Below are positions 21,330 to 31,735 of a DNA stretch of 64,000 nt, piece by piece. The translations under genes were made by a program, and so were the position numbers. Within the stretch, counting starts at the first letter, position 1. Every line of letters begins with the position of its first letter. The notes under the pieces are model-generated. The model saw nothing but the letters and a program-made list of their open reading frames with translations, had not been told where the DNA came from and searched no databases. The stretch is from Siphonodentalium dalli (lineage: Eukaryota; Mollusca; Scaphopoda; Gadilida; Siphonodentaliidae): NCBI GenBank assembly GCA_032622095.1, contig CP136064.1, positions 6,875,512-6,939,511 of the forward strand, in the 5' to 3' direction.

Positions 21330-21445
21330 ATAAAATTAACAAATTTGATAACTCAGAGCTTTGAGGGATAGGATCCTCAACTCAAATAAAATATTATTTA
21401 AACACGAAGCTGAAGAAATAGTTATTTAGGGGGCGTCAAATCAGA
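21330..21445. repeat. Decayed arm of the TTAA MITE family
   Basis: ACTCAGAGCTTTGAGGGATA, ACACGAAGC, AATAGTTATTTAGG and GGCGTCAAATCAGATT follow the arm order of the element at 10009-10466. A possible opposite end (TTAAAGGTGCACAATCTGAT) lies at about 21101-21125. Confidence 0.55.
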
Positions 21446-21628
21446 TTATACATATTCTAAGTGATGCGTATTTATATAAAAACTTACATGTACAGTTGTA
21501 AATTGAATACATCCAAGTTCCAACTTTGGTCCAGTGTATGTCTTCCAGTCAATTTACTTCCACAGCAAGACTTCTAGCTGACAGTCCTCTATAAAATATA
21601 ACATACAGGTCTTATAAAATGATACCAA

Positions 21629-21881
21629 CAAGCCTTGAAATAGTGTGTCTGTCATTTGCAGAATGAGGTCCCCGGAGAAAGAATTTAGTTATGGTACCCC
21701 ACATAGTGGGCTAGCATCACCAAATTCACCCTCTGTGAACCTCCTTCTGCTGAGGTGTAAGCAGCATGAGCTCTCCAGAGGGTGTATTTGGTGATGCTAG
21801 CCCACTGTGCAGGGTACCATCACTAAACTCACCCTCTGGGGACATCATTCTGCAAATGACAGGCACACCATTTCAAGACTT
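21629..21881. mobile_element. Foldback MITE (CAAGCCTTGAAATAG ends)
   Basis: Arms of about 110 bp: GTCTGTCATTTGCAGAATGA, GGTACCCCACATAGTGGGCT and CATCACCAAATTCACCCTCT pair with the right half in reverse order. It ends with ACACCATTTCAAGACTTG. A related solo piece lies in intron 1 of the saposin-like gene. Confidence 0.8.
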
Positions 21882-22836
21882 GGACATGCACTAGTATATG
21901 AAATGACATGTACATCTATAGATTAACTTAAAATATCACATATTGTTCTGGATATAAATCTTTTCAATGTACTGGCCACGACATATAGGATTTCAAAAAA
22001 GAAAACATTATTGCAGGCATGTCATACATGTAGCATGGTTTGATGACAGGTGAAATACCCATCATGGGTGGGGTGTTAGTAATCACATTCTTCATGACTT
22101 CGGGGCGGGCGGCCTTCATTTATGTTATAGTTTAGAAATAACATTTATCAAATTATGATAATTTCCTCAAGAAGATACTATTATATAGTATAGCATAATT
22201 ATTATATGAATGTGATATTATTCACAAAACACGCTTTGTGTCAGAGAAAATGCAAGTCGAACAAAAGAGCAGTGAATTGTTTATAAGCAGAGTCACGATA
22301 ATGCATCATTTCCTTATATTTGGATTTGTGTTTGGTGCATCTACAACTTACAACTCACAATACTATCATAGTAAATTCCTTATTTGGTCTGTATTACCAT
22401 ATTTTAGTTAAGAGAGAATCCTAACTGGATAAGGGGGTGAGCTCGGAAAATAATTCAGCCACGTATGCTGATTTTTACATTTCGACCCTAGTTGGGACTC
22501 ACTCATCCCCACATCCAAATTGTTTTTCTGTTTTCGGCAGTTTTTTCAACCATATTTGGACACCCAACCCCCATTTTATCACTAAAACAGAGATTTGCGA
22601 GGGTGGGGGGGGGGGGGGAATTCACTGTAAACAGCTGTATATGAATTACTGTGCATTCATGGATGTTAACATAACATGTAAATAGGAATGTGTCATTTTG
22701 GGGTCATTCGGCTAAAAAAAACATGGCTGCCAGTGGCCATCTTGGATTTCAAAATTTGCAACAAAATACAACACGATAACTGCCTGCAGCCAGTTTAGCA
22801 GTTAGAATTACATTATTTCTCTTATTCTAAGGTGTT

Positions 22837-24091
22837 TTAAAGGTACTCAATCCGATCAGACGCTCCTAAATTACTATTTCTTTGGCTTCGGGGTTAAAAT
22901 ATATTTGAATCGTGTCAAGGAACCTACCTGTCAAAGCTCAGCGTGATCAGATATAGATTTTTCAAGTTAGTTATTTAAATTCTTTCTGGGCCAGAAACTA
23001 GAGTTGAGTGGTAAATTATTACCGCTTGAGTTTTCTGTTTAAACCAATTAATAACCCCGAAGCCAAAGAAATAGTAATTTAGGAGCGTCTGATTACAGAG
23101 GCGAACTGGCCGATCGGGAGTCAGGAAATTTCCCGATGGGCCGGAGGCCGGAAAAATTCTGATTCCACGTGATTTTCTATCAAGCGAGAATCCGAGGGTT
23201 TTTTTACGGTTTGGGGGGGGGGGGGTATATGTGGTTGGGCCGCAAATGAAACCGACGTGGGCCGCCACATGTGTTGTTTAACCAGCCGTGTATCCAATAA
23301 GATGGTACTCTTCTCACATAAATTCATGAGGGCAGAGGCGGACTGCATGGCCGATCGGGAGACCGGGAAAATTCCGGACGTGGGCCGCCACATGTGTTGT
23401 TTAACCAGCCGAATTGGCTCATCGTAATTTTGACATTAAATGAACTTGTCGGCATCATATAACACCACGTAAAGACCCCATTAATCTCGAGATTTTAACG
23501 GTAACTCCCAGCTGTAAATCCCAAAACAATTCTTACCCACCCCTCCCCCAATTGAAATTTACAAGAAAATAGGAACGCTTCAGTTGATGCCAGTCTAGTT
23601 TATCGGATTCGAGATTTTCTTGTATAGTTTTCAAAATGTTCTCACCCCGGGCCGAACAACCATGAACAGCCCGGTGTGTCCTGGTCTCTTGTCCGTAGCC
23701 GCGTGCATTTGTCTGGAGTTAGACCGCTAGATGTTAGATTTTATGCAATTTTTCAGGTAAAAATATCTGAATGGTCTCATACCGGGAATATATAGAACCA
23801 TGGTTTATGAATATATATGATATTAGACCAGAGATGCAAATGGAATTATGCAAAAACATGTATTTGGTCTGCATCTGATTCAAGGGGGGGGGGGGGGTGT
23901 AAATGGAATTATGCAAAAATATGTATTTGGTCTGATTCTGATTCAAGGGGGGGGGGTGCAGTTGGAATTTTCCAAGGTGGACTGTGGACGCCCCCCCCCC
24001 CCCCCAAACAGATGGGCCGGTATTATATTAATTTCCCGGGCCGGTTTCTTGGCCCAGTCCGCCTCTGTCTAATTGGATTGAGTACCTTTAA
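22837..24091. mobile_element. TTAA MITE interrupted by a hAT-like element
   Basis: TTAAAGGTACTCAATCCGAT at 22837 and ATTGGATTGAGTACCTTTAA ending at 24091 are the same ends as at 10009-10466. The inner arm AACCCCGAAGCCAAAGAAAT to GGAGCGTCTG is cut at 23095 by the insertion of 23096-24067. Without the insertion the element would be about 275 bp. Confidence 0.85.
23096..24067. mobile_element. hAT-like non-autonomous element
   Basis: Ends CAGAGGCGAACTGGCC and GGCCCAGTCCGCCTCTG; CAGAGGCGGACTGG-type ends are characteristic of animal hAT elements. The 8-bp flanks TCTGATTA (23088-23095) and TCTAATTG (24068-24075) are a target duplication with two differences. Inside is a second partial copy of the left end (CAGAGGCGGACTGCATGGCC at 23334), a 63-bp repeat around 23836-23956 and long G or C runs. 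No transposase open frame. Confidence 0.8.
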
Positions 24092-24680
24092 GCCAAACTC
24101 ATTGCTAAAACAGTAAAAAAAACATGCAGGAAATTTTTTTTGGAGTTGCGGAAAAATAAATTTGGTCCCGTCGACCACACATCCACCCCGGCATACATGC
24201 CCTGAACCCCCCCCCCCCCCCCACTAACTGGATTGAGAAATATTCAATTCTTTGCAAGAACAATTACATTATTTTTATCTGATGATTTCCCAATCATGAA
24301 GTAATGTGGATTAGCTAGATTATGAACTGACAGCGGGTTGAGTGGGTCAATTACAATAAAATTTGGTGTGATTTCAATGCGATTATTGATTGCGCCAATA
24401 ATTTTATCTTCGCCTTCCAGCGCAACGGAACATTTTCATTGAACGATCCGATAGTTCCGAGTGTCCATTCGGAAGTAATGTAGTTTTCCATTGAAATTGA
24501 TGTTTGTAAATAAATCACTGTTTAATTGTTATATATTCATCAAGAATTTGCTTGTGAAAAATCATTGTAAATGTGTTAAATATTGATGAATGCGTAGTTC
24601 CCAAATTGCAAACTAGAATCAAGCTTGATGTGGTCATTTTTCCAAGAATTCTTTGAGCGCCCTGTAGGCCTATGTATTTA
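24092..24680. other. No gene seen; long C run
   Basis: A C run of about 16 lies at 24207-24222. The rest is AT-rich without recognised features. Confidence 0.4.
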
Positions 24681-24681
24681 G

Positions 24682-25399
24682 GGGCTTGTTACATGAGCGG
24701 GACAACTCGGTTAGCCGGGACAACCCGGTCTACCGGGTGCCTAGGTCCTCTGTGCTGACTGACTAAAATAATGGTGTGCTGTTACAAGAGCCGCATCAAC
24801 TCGTCAAACCGAGTTCGCTGGGACAACTCGGTTAGCTAGCTGGGACAACTCGGTTAGCTAGCTGGAACAACTCGGTTAGCTAGTTGGGACAACTCGGTTG
24901 ACGTTGACTACGGAGTTGTCCCAGCTAACCGAGTTGTCTCAGCTCACATAACAGCATGATTGATTTGTCCCCGCAGACTGTGTTGTCTCGGCTAAGTGTA
25001 CATTCAGACGACCACGATACACATCGTAAGTGGAGGGATCGGGCCCGACGAGATCGTGGATAGTTTGTTCAGACGATTGCGATGTCACGTGCATTATTCT
25101 ACCGTAGGTTGTTCTAAAGCATGTGATTGACTACCCTACGACCATTTCCAGCTACGATTTTTACATACACACGACTGCGATTACGTCGCAAGTGGAAGTA
25201 ACCAAGGATACGCCACGATATCGTATCTAAAATCAAACACTGTCTGATATTATTTTTTGTTCTACGATTTAGACGTGAGCATGCGCACTCCATCTTCCTG
25301 TTACTTCCTACGACGAAAATCCTTCCACTTACGATTGAATCGTGGTCGTCTGAAGGTTCACTAACCGAGATGTCCCGGCTCATGTAACATAACAAGCCC
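24682..25399. mobile_element. TIR element with GGGACAACTCGG repeats, hosting another element
   Basis: Ends GGGCTTGTTACATGAGC and GCTCATGTAACATAACAAGCCC are inverted, the right one carrying a small extra block. Next to the left end are five or so copies of GGGACAACTCGGTTAGCTAG in both orientations. A second element occupies 24996-25361. Non-coding. Confidence 0.7.
24996..25361. mobile_element. Harbinger-like MITE nested in the TIR element
   Basis: Ends GTGTACATTCAGACGACCAC and its near complement finishing GGTCGTCTGAAGGTTCAC. TAA stands on both sides (24993-24995 and 25362-25364), and removing the insert restores CTCGGCTAACCGAG. A 3-bp TWA duplication is typical of PIF/Harbinger. Sub-terminal CGTAAGTGGA and TCCACTTACGAT also pair. 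Confidence 0.75.
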
Positions 25400-26060
25400 A
25401 CGCGAGGAAATTCTTAATTTAAGTCAACAAGACAGGTAGAAAAATTGCTATCATGACTTCATTGTGTTAACAGTAGACACTGATAGAACCACATGAATAG
25501 TGGTCATTATATCAATGTGAAGACAAATATTTTGGGAATATATGTCTGCCGAAAGATCATGAGGGAAACTAAAAGCTGCCTCGAGGTAATTTATTTTTTT
25601 AGGAAAATTATACGGGTAATCAGTTTGTATGCCGTAATTTTCTGCCTATATGACCTTACCTGTTTGGGTCCGTGGGCAGCAAGTAGACACAAGTGAGGCT
25701 CAGTGGTCGTGCAGCATGTGCTAATTTCATAATTTTCAATAATTCGAAGATACGAATACATGCAAATAATTTTTTGATTTGTAATTTGTGCATGATTAAA
25801 ATAGGTCGTAAATATCGGGTCCATTTATTGAACGACGTATAGTCATGTCCATATAAATAAAACATCATACAACTGTTGTTAGCATTAAGTTTTTATATTT
25901 AAAACAATAATTATTCAGTGGGTGCGGGTGGAAAAAAGTAACCCCTTAGCCTTAGTAAGCCCATAAAAAAATTTGTCTATGTTGTGACATAATTATCTTC
26001 ATTTTGATTATATGATTAATTAATGAAATATTATAAAATTCAAACAGGTCTGGGTGATCC
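25400..26060. other. No gene or element recognised
   Basis: Overlapping short open frames on both strands around 25493-25868 with no domain signature. Confidence 0.4.
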
Positions 26061-26069
26061 ATTTGTCAA

Positions 26070-27480
26070 TTTTGTGCTTAAGAATAAATGATAATGATTT
26101 GTGCTCATTTGTAAATAATTTCGCGCTTAAGTGTAAATAATTTGTGCTTAAGAGTAAATAATTTGCACTTTTGCGCAAATAATGAATAAATGTGAAAATG
26201 CTTTCCTACTCTTACAATTTAGTTAGACCGGTGTCAGAGAAGGTACTGACAGGAAGACTTTAGACCAATTGGTCTAGACGTTTCAGACCGATCGGTCAAA
26301 TAAAGAACATTCGATGGTTCACCAATATGGGATGCGATTTTAACATTTGTACCTTATTTGCGCTTGAGCATAAATATGATCCATAATTTTTTGATTCTAA
26401 AGTTTAAGTAATTTGCGCATGGCCTCCCATACACCTATTCACCTAGACCTGATAAATTCCCATGAATCATGATAATTTTCAAACGGAACGACAACTTTTT
26501 ATCAAATAAACTGCCAAATGTCTTTTTCAACTTTAAGATTTTTTTTATGAAAATTTTATGTCTTATCTATTGGCAAATTGTCAACATTCAATCTGTTTAG
26601 ACTGATTGCCCAACACATTTAGACAGATCGGTCTAAATGAAGATTGATTTGTGGTTCACCCATATTGGTATGGGAGGCCAAATTCATATTTAATAGCTAC
26701 TTATGCTTAAGGGTTCAAAATAGATTTAATATTGAGAGAATCCAATTAGTCATAAAGCACTGAAAATTTAAAAATACACTTAAGCGCACTGCCATTACGC
26801 TTAAGCATAACATATTTTTATAGCCTTATTACCTTACATATAATGATATAATCTAAGCTCGATATTTGTCAAAAGTTACTAGCATCAGGAATTGGCTGCA
26901 TCCATTTCAGCTTCAGGGGAGTTTTCACATATGGAATATGAATTACGCTTAAGCGTATTGACATTACGCTTAAGCATAACAACATTACGCTTAAGCGTAA
27001 TGGTTTTACGCTTAAGTTTAATAGATGATGCTTTGAAAAACATATTAAATGGAAATCTGAATTACGCTCATGCGTAATGTCTTAATGCATTACACTTCAG
27101 CGTAATTGGCTATTAAATGTGAATTTGAACTCCCATACAATATGGGACATGGTTTTAATATTTACTTCTTATTTGCACTTAACTTAAGCATATATATGAA
27201 AATTATGATCTTTTCGTGCTTAAGCGTAAATGATTTGCATTTGAGCAAAATAATTTGCATTTACGCGTAAGTGATTTAAGCTTAAGCGCAAATAAGGAAT
27301 AAATGTAAAAGTACATGCCATTCCATAAACATGACCTAAAGTTCTAAACCTGATAAATTACTGTGAACATGATCAATTTGAAACAGCTTTACCAATTTTT
27401 TATCAAATTTACTGAGAAATTTATTTTTCAACTTGAAGTCTTTTTGATGAAAATTTGTTATCTCTTATCCATTGACAAAG
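26070..27480. repeat. Region of TTACGCTTAAGCGTAA palindromes in a diverged 0.9-kb duplication
   Basis: Dozens of copies or half copies of GCGCTTAAG, GCTTAAGCGTAAT and related dyads, densest at 26940-27020 and 27210-27300. Larger order: 26325-26570 (AATATGGGATGCGATTTTAA, CTGATAAATT, TTTTATCAAAT, TTTTCAACTT) recurs at 27130-27460 at a spacing of roughly 0.8-0.9 kb. TAGACCAATTGGTCTAGAC (26261) and AGACAGATCGGTCTAAAT (26621) are further dyads. Confidence 0.75.
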
Positions 27481-27756
27481 GCATAATCTTATTTGTTGAG
27501 TTTGAAATGTTCTGTCACTTCTCTATCGTGTTGGTGCCCATATTATGGCATATATGAGCTTTTGTGCTGATACAAAATATGTGTGAAGATTTCGTGTAAA
27601 GTTGAAGTCGAAACCGAAAGCATCCTATAATTAAAAGTTTGTAGATACATACATGTCAAGATTCCCGAAGATAAGATTGTCCGGCCATCAGGAAACATAT
27701 CTGTGATCACCCATTGAACCAGTCTAAGTTATTTGCTGTGATTTTAACACTAGAAT

Positions 27757-28136
27757 GTGTTTCAGTCGCTTCGAAATAAAATGGCGACCTCCAATCTGGC
27801 CGTGTGCTCCACGGAAACAGTAACGATAACTCTTGAAGACTATCGGTCAAAACCAATATATGGTATTGAACATGTCCTCAAAACCAAGGGATTCAGATTT
27901 GGTTTTGATCAAAACCAAGGGAATCAGATTTGGTATTGATCAATACCAATAAAAACCGAATTTATTGTCAGTGTGCAGATGCACCAGAATTCCCTTATGA
28001 TGTTTGTTCTAGGACGTTTTCCACCAAATTCAATATGGAAGACCACAAGAAGGGGATGCACTAACTTTCACGATGCCAGTGCAGATGTACGAAATGTTAC
28101 AAATGGCGATCAAGTCTGAATAAACACGAAACGTAA
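27757..28136 (+). pseudogene. Second C2H2 zinc-finger relic with palindromic repeats
   Basis: An open frame of 53 codons starts MATSNLAVCSTETVTITLED (27781) after an acceptor-like TGTGTTTCAG and runs into TTGGTTTTGATCAAAACC repeats (27850-27955). Downstream, VCSRTFSTKFNMEDHKKGMH (to 28061) is a finger lacking its first cysteine. After an in-frame TAA (28062-28064) the same frame continues to CTKCYKWRSSLNKHE (28086-28130) and a TAA. The 27781 frame differs from the finger frame, so this is a broken gene or exons with lost junctions. Confidence 0.6.
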
Positions 28137-28295
28137 AATGTAAAAACTGATACACAAATACAGTGTTTCCATTTGATAGTATTTATTCTTTTTATCTCTC
28201 AATTGAAAGTCACGAGCATGCTCATGCACGGGATTGACTGACAGAAGGATTGTCTCTTATTTCAACACATATCCAGGAACGCGGATTCGTTTATT

Positions 28296-28350
28296 TTATT
28301 TTGGTGTTCAATCCTGATTTTTATACCCTACCCCCTTGAACACCAAAATT
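28296..28350. repeat. Small hairpin
   Basis: ATTTTGGTGTTCA pairs with TGAACACCAAAAT around a loop rich in T and C. Confidence 0.6.
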
Positions 28351-28410
28351 TCAAACCAAGAGAATAGCTCAATATATAATTTTTTCCAACCATAGTCAGT
28401 CTAATTGTGG

Positions 28411-28498
28411 TTTAGTTTGAATATTTCGACAAATATAGGTACATGTATAAACCAGTAGCAAAAAAGATGCCTCTAATTGTCGAAATATTCCAACTAAA
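28411..28498. repeat. Inverted repeat pair
   Basis: TTTAGTTTGAATATTTCGAC and GTCGAAATATTCCAACTAAA pair with one mismatch over about 22 bp. Possible small MITE. Confidence 0.6.
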
Positions 28499-28549
28499 CT
28501 CACTTACACTGTTGCTGGAAAACAAAAACAGTAGTCGGTTTCAGTTTAC

Positions 28550-28980
28550 TGTCTAAAATATGACTGATGGCTGAATTACTGTTGTAAAAGCCATTTTAAC
28601 ATTACATTTTGGATGGACAATTTGTTGGGGTTACAACAAAGTTATTTATTTAAAAAGTAATGCTATATTTTTCATACAGTTCCCATCAAAATCATCCTGA
28701 CCATGGCATGGCTTTAACGAGCATCAGGGACGTGGCGATAGGGATTTGGGGTGCCTCACCCCCTAATTTTAATAAAACAAATTCAACAGTTGGAAATTCA
28801 TACCAGACACATCATTTGTTTGACATTTTACACCACGTATAGGTTGAAATAGTTCTCATTTAATTTCCAACCAGTAATATTAGTGGGGAATATGTTTTTA
28901 GACCGCTGTTGAAGTTGACCAACAGCAAATGTTTCTATATTTGATCAAAGTTCTGTCTAACATTGTCATCTTGGTGGGCG
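28550..28980. other. No gene recognised
   Basis: An open frame at 28660-28842 has no motif. The sequence is otherwise ordinary. Confidence 0.35.
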
Positions 28981-29000
28981 AATCTTATGGTTCAGCGTCA

Positions 29001-29737
29001 GCTCGGGACACGTGGATAGTTACGTTGTCCTCGTTTACAGTAATTCGTCGACCCTGCTCACGACACAGCTCGGGACACGTGGATAGTTACGTTGTCCTCG
29101 TTTACAGTAATTCGTCGACCCTGCTCACGACACAGCTCGGGACACGTGGATAGTTACGTTGTCCTCGTTTACAGTAATTCGTCGACCCTGCTCACGACAC
29201 AGCTCGGGACACGTGGATAGTTACGTTGTTCTCGTTTACAGTGATTCGTCGACCCTGCTCACGACACAGCTCGGGATACGTGGATAGTTACGTTGTCCTC
29301 GTTTACAGTAATTCGTCGACCCTGCTCACGACACAGCTCGGGACACGTGGATAGTTACGTTGTTCTCGTGTACAGTGATTCGTCGACCCTGCTCACGACA
29401 CAGCTCGGGATACGTGGATAGTTACGTTGTCCTCGTTTACAGTAATTCGTCGACCCTGCTCACGACACAGCTCGGGACACGTGGATAGTTACGTTGTCCT
29501 CGTTTACAGTAATTCGTCGACCCTGCTCACGACACAGCTCGGGACACGTGGATAGTTATGTTGTCCTCGTTTACAGTAATTCGTCGACCCTGCTCACGAC
29601 ACAGCTCGGGACACGTGGATAGTTACGTTGTCCTCGTTTACAGTAATTCGTCGACCCTGCTCACGACACAGCTCGGGACACGTGGATAGTTACGTTGTCC
29701 TCGTTTACAGTAATTCGTCGATAGTGCTCACGATCAA
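29001..29737 (+). repeat. 67-bp minisatellite, 11 copies
   Basis: Units start GCTCGGGACACGTGGATAGT at 29001, 29068, 29135 and so on every 67 bp. Variants are few (GGGATACG, GTTCTCG, GTGATTCG), and some recur together in two adjacent-type units. That suggests spread by unequal exchange. The last unit decays to GATAGTGCTCACGATCAAGC. Confidence 0.95.
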
Positions 29738-29959
29738 GCTCGGGAATCATGGACAATGTTAGTACTGTGATTGCTTATCATTGTTTTATCTCGATGTTTC
29801 ATTTTGATGTTTCCTTGTGGAGTGCCCAACAGCTTCGCCAAATTTATTTCCCTCGTATTCACAGTAACAGCATTTGCACAACGTTGGATATCTTTCAGGC
29901 TGAAATGAGAAACAATGCGGTGTTTACTCATCATGCATACCTCATTAGGAACAATTATT

Positions 29960-30420
29960 GTGACCCGCCATATCAAATCCAGTCGGAAGTCGGGATTTTT
30001 TTTACCCTGTGCCAATGCATTCTCTTATATATGCGAGTCGACCATAGGTCGCCTCGCATATATAAGAGAATGCATTGGCTTAACAATTTTTTATCATGTT
30101 TTTTAAATAAATGTTTCGTACAATTTTTAGGACATAAACTAAAAAAAAACATCCATTACCCTGCAGGGAGCCCCACACATATATAGAAGCACATAGAAGA
30201 GTGTCGTCTGCTCATGTTTGTCTGGGGCTCTGTATGGGTGAAATTATAAAATTGTTAAAGGATACAAGAACAAATTATTAAAATTGTAAAAAATTGTTAG
30301 GCCAATTGATTCTCTTATATATGCGAGGCGACCTATGGTCGACTCGCATATATAAGAGAATGCATTGGCACAGGGTAAAAAAAATCCCGACTTCCGACTG
30401 GATTTGATATGGCGGGTCAC
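29960..30420. mobile_element. Complete H-M-H element with outer inverted arms
   Basis: Outer arms GTGACCCGCCATATCAAATC... at 29960 and ...GGATTTGATATGGCGGGTCAC ending at 30420. Then ACCCTGTG and H hairpin 30012-30078; M module 30159-30242 (CCCTGCAGGGAGCCCCACAC to GGGGCTCTGTATGGGTG); H hairpin 30302-30368; CACAGGGT. The arms match over about 120 bp. This is the best full-length reference for the family in this window. Non-coding. Confidence 0.9.
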
Positions 30421-30464
30421 AAATAAGCGCCCATATTGTTTGTATTGCAACTATTAGAACATGC

Positions 30465-30542
30465 TGCAGTACACTTGGTAATTGACTAAACTCGCATACT
30501 GCTGTACACTTCCCAGCATACTGCCGTACACCAACATGCTAA
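30465..30542 (-). repeat. GTGTACNGCAGTATGC dispersed repeat, inverted copy
   Basis: Reverse complement of the repeat at 17345-17428 (GCATACTGCTGTACAC, GCATACTGCCGTACAC). Confidence 0.55.
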
Positions 30543-30544
30543 GA

Positions 30545-31330
30545 AAAACTCGATATTTAGTGACAAGTGTCGCCAAATTGGCAACATGTTATATACGTAT
30601 ATAACCGCTAGAGCAGTGGGAAAATACACCACGTGCAAAACGTGTGTAAATATCAGTTATTATATGTGAACGTACACAGTGAAGTGGAAGAGAACATTAT
30701 TTACATGTGAGTTTTTATACATTCGATTTCCTTTTCTCGACAACATAAAATCATCCGATAAAACTCGTCTGCTCTATGTGATTGGAAATATATATGCCAT
30801 GGAAAATACCATCTCGTAACATTTTTATAGTACTGAGAGAATAATTAGAAGCCAAAACACTTACCCTGGTGTATATTTTGAGTCGTATATTCCACTTTGT
30901 CCGATTCCACTTCCGCCGGTTATCGAATGTACACAATGTAAATTGAATCTTAAGAAATTATATTATCAACTCACCGCTGTCAATAGTTAACTCACCGCTG
31001 CCAGTTCCCAGTCATCCAAGTTTGGGAGGTGCATCTATCATTTGTAAACAGCTGGTTTTAATTCAGTTTTTCAAAGAACATGTGGTAAATATGAATAAAA
31101 CTGTATTGTTCATCGTTCTTCATAGTATTCAGTACACATTTCCATATATTTTTCTTAGAAATTGATGTTGTGTTTTGGGTTTTGGATTTGGGTTCGAAAA
31201 AAATATTTTTTAAAACCTCTATAAAGATCACATTTTGTATTTCTAGAATAAACGATCATGACCTATACTGTTAAAATGGTGAATCTATGAGTTTGGTTAC
31301 TGTGATTACTAATACAATTGAAAATAATAT
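30545..31330. other. No gene recognised
   Basis: AT-rich. A short minus-strand frame at 30751-30936 has no domain. TAACTCACCGCTG occurs twice near 30968-31002. Confidence 0.35.
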
Positions 31331-31331
31331 A

Positions 31332-31600
31332 GATTTGGGTATCTAGGAGGGTTTCTGACGTTGATTTTGGTATCTGGGAGGGTGTCTGATGTTGATTTTG
31401 GTATCTGGGAGGGTGTCTGATGTTGATTTTGGTATCTGGGAGGGTTTCTGACGTTGATTTTGGTATCTGGGAGGGTGTCTGATGTTGATTTGGGTATCTA
31501 GGATGGTGTCTGACGTTGATTTGGGTATCTGTGACATCTGACGTTGATTTCGGTATCTAGAATCTCTTAATTTGATTTGGGTATCTTGTGTATCTGACGT
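31332..31600 (+). repeat. 31-bp minisatellite, about 8-9 copies
   Basis: Units of the type GATTTTGGTATCTGGGAGGG plus TGTCTGATGTT repeat from 31332; later units are shortened (GTGACATC, GAATCTCTTAA). It adjoins the 33/39-bp array. Confidence 0.9.
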
Positions 31601-31617
31601 TGAATTTTGCTCGCGGA

Positions 31618-31735
31618 AGAAGATACATTTGTCGGGGTGACAAGATATGTTAGTGTTCCTCGAGATATGTCAATGAAATTACGAGCAGACGACAAATATT
31701 GTGATAGGGACAGACACAGTGCACCGCGACAGACT
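31618..31735 (+). repeat. Seed sequence of the 33/39-bp array, paralogue at 34952
   Basis: ATTTGTCGGGGTGACAAGAT through ATGTCAATGAAATTACGAGC to GATAGGGACAGACACAGTGC is nearly the same as 34952-35073. The first array unit grows out of its end. Confidence 0.85.

Noticed and set aside
21481..21591. Minus-strand internal exon between TTTTATAG and a GTAAGT donor
   Set aside because: All three frames contain a stop before the donor, and the pyrimidine tract is weak.
28981..29737. CRISPR-like array
   Set aside because: Units follow each other without unique spacers, and the DNA is clearly animal. The same applies to the 28-, 33- and 22-bp arrays.
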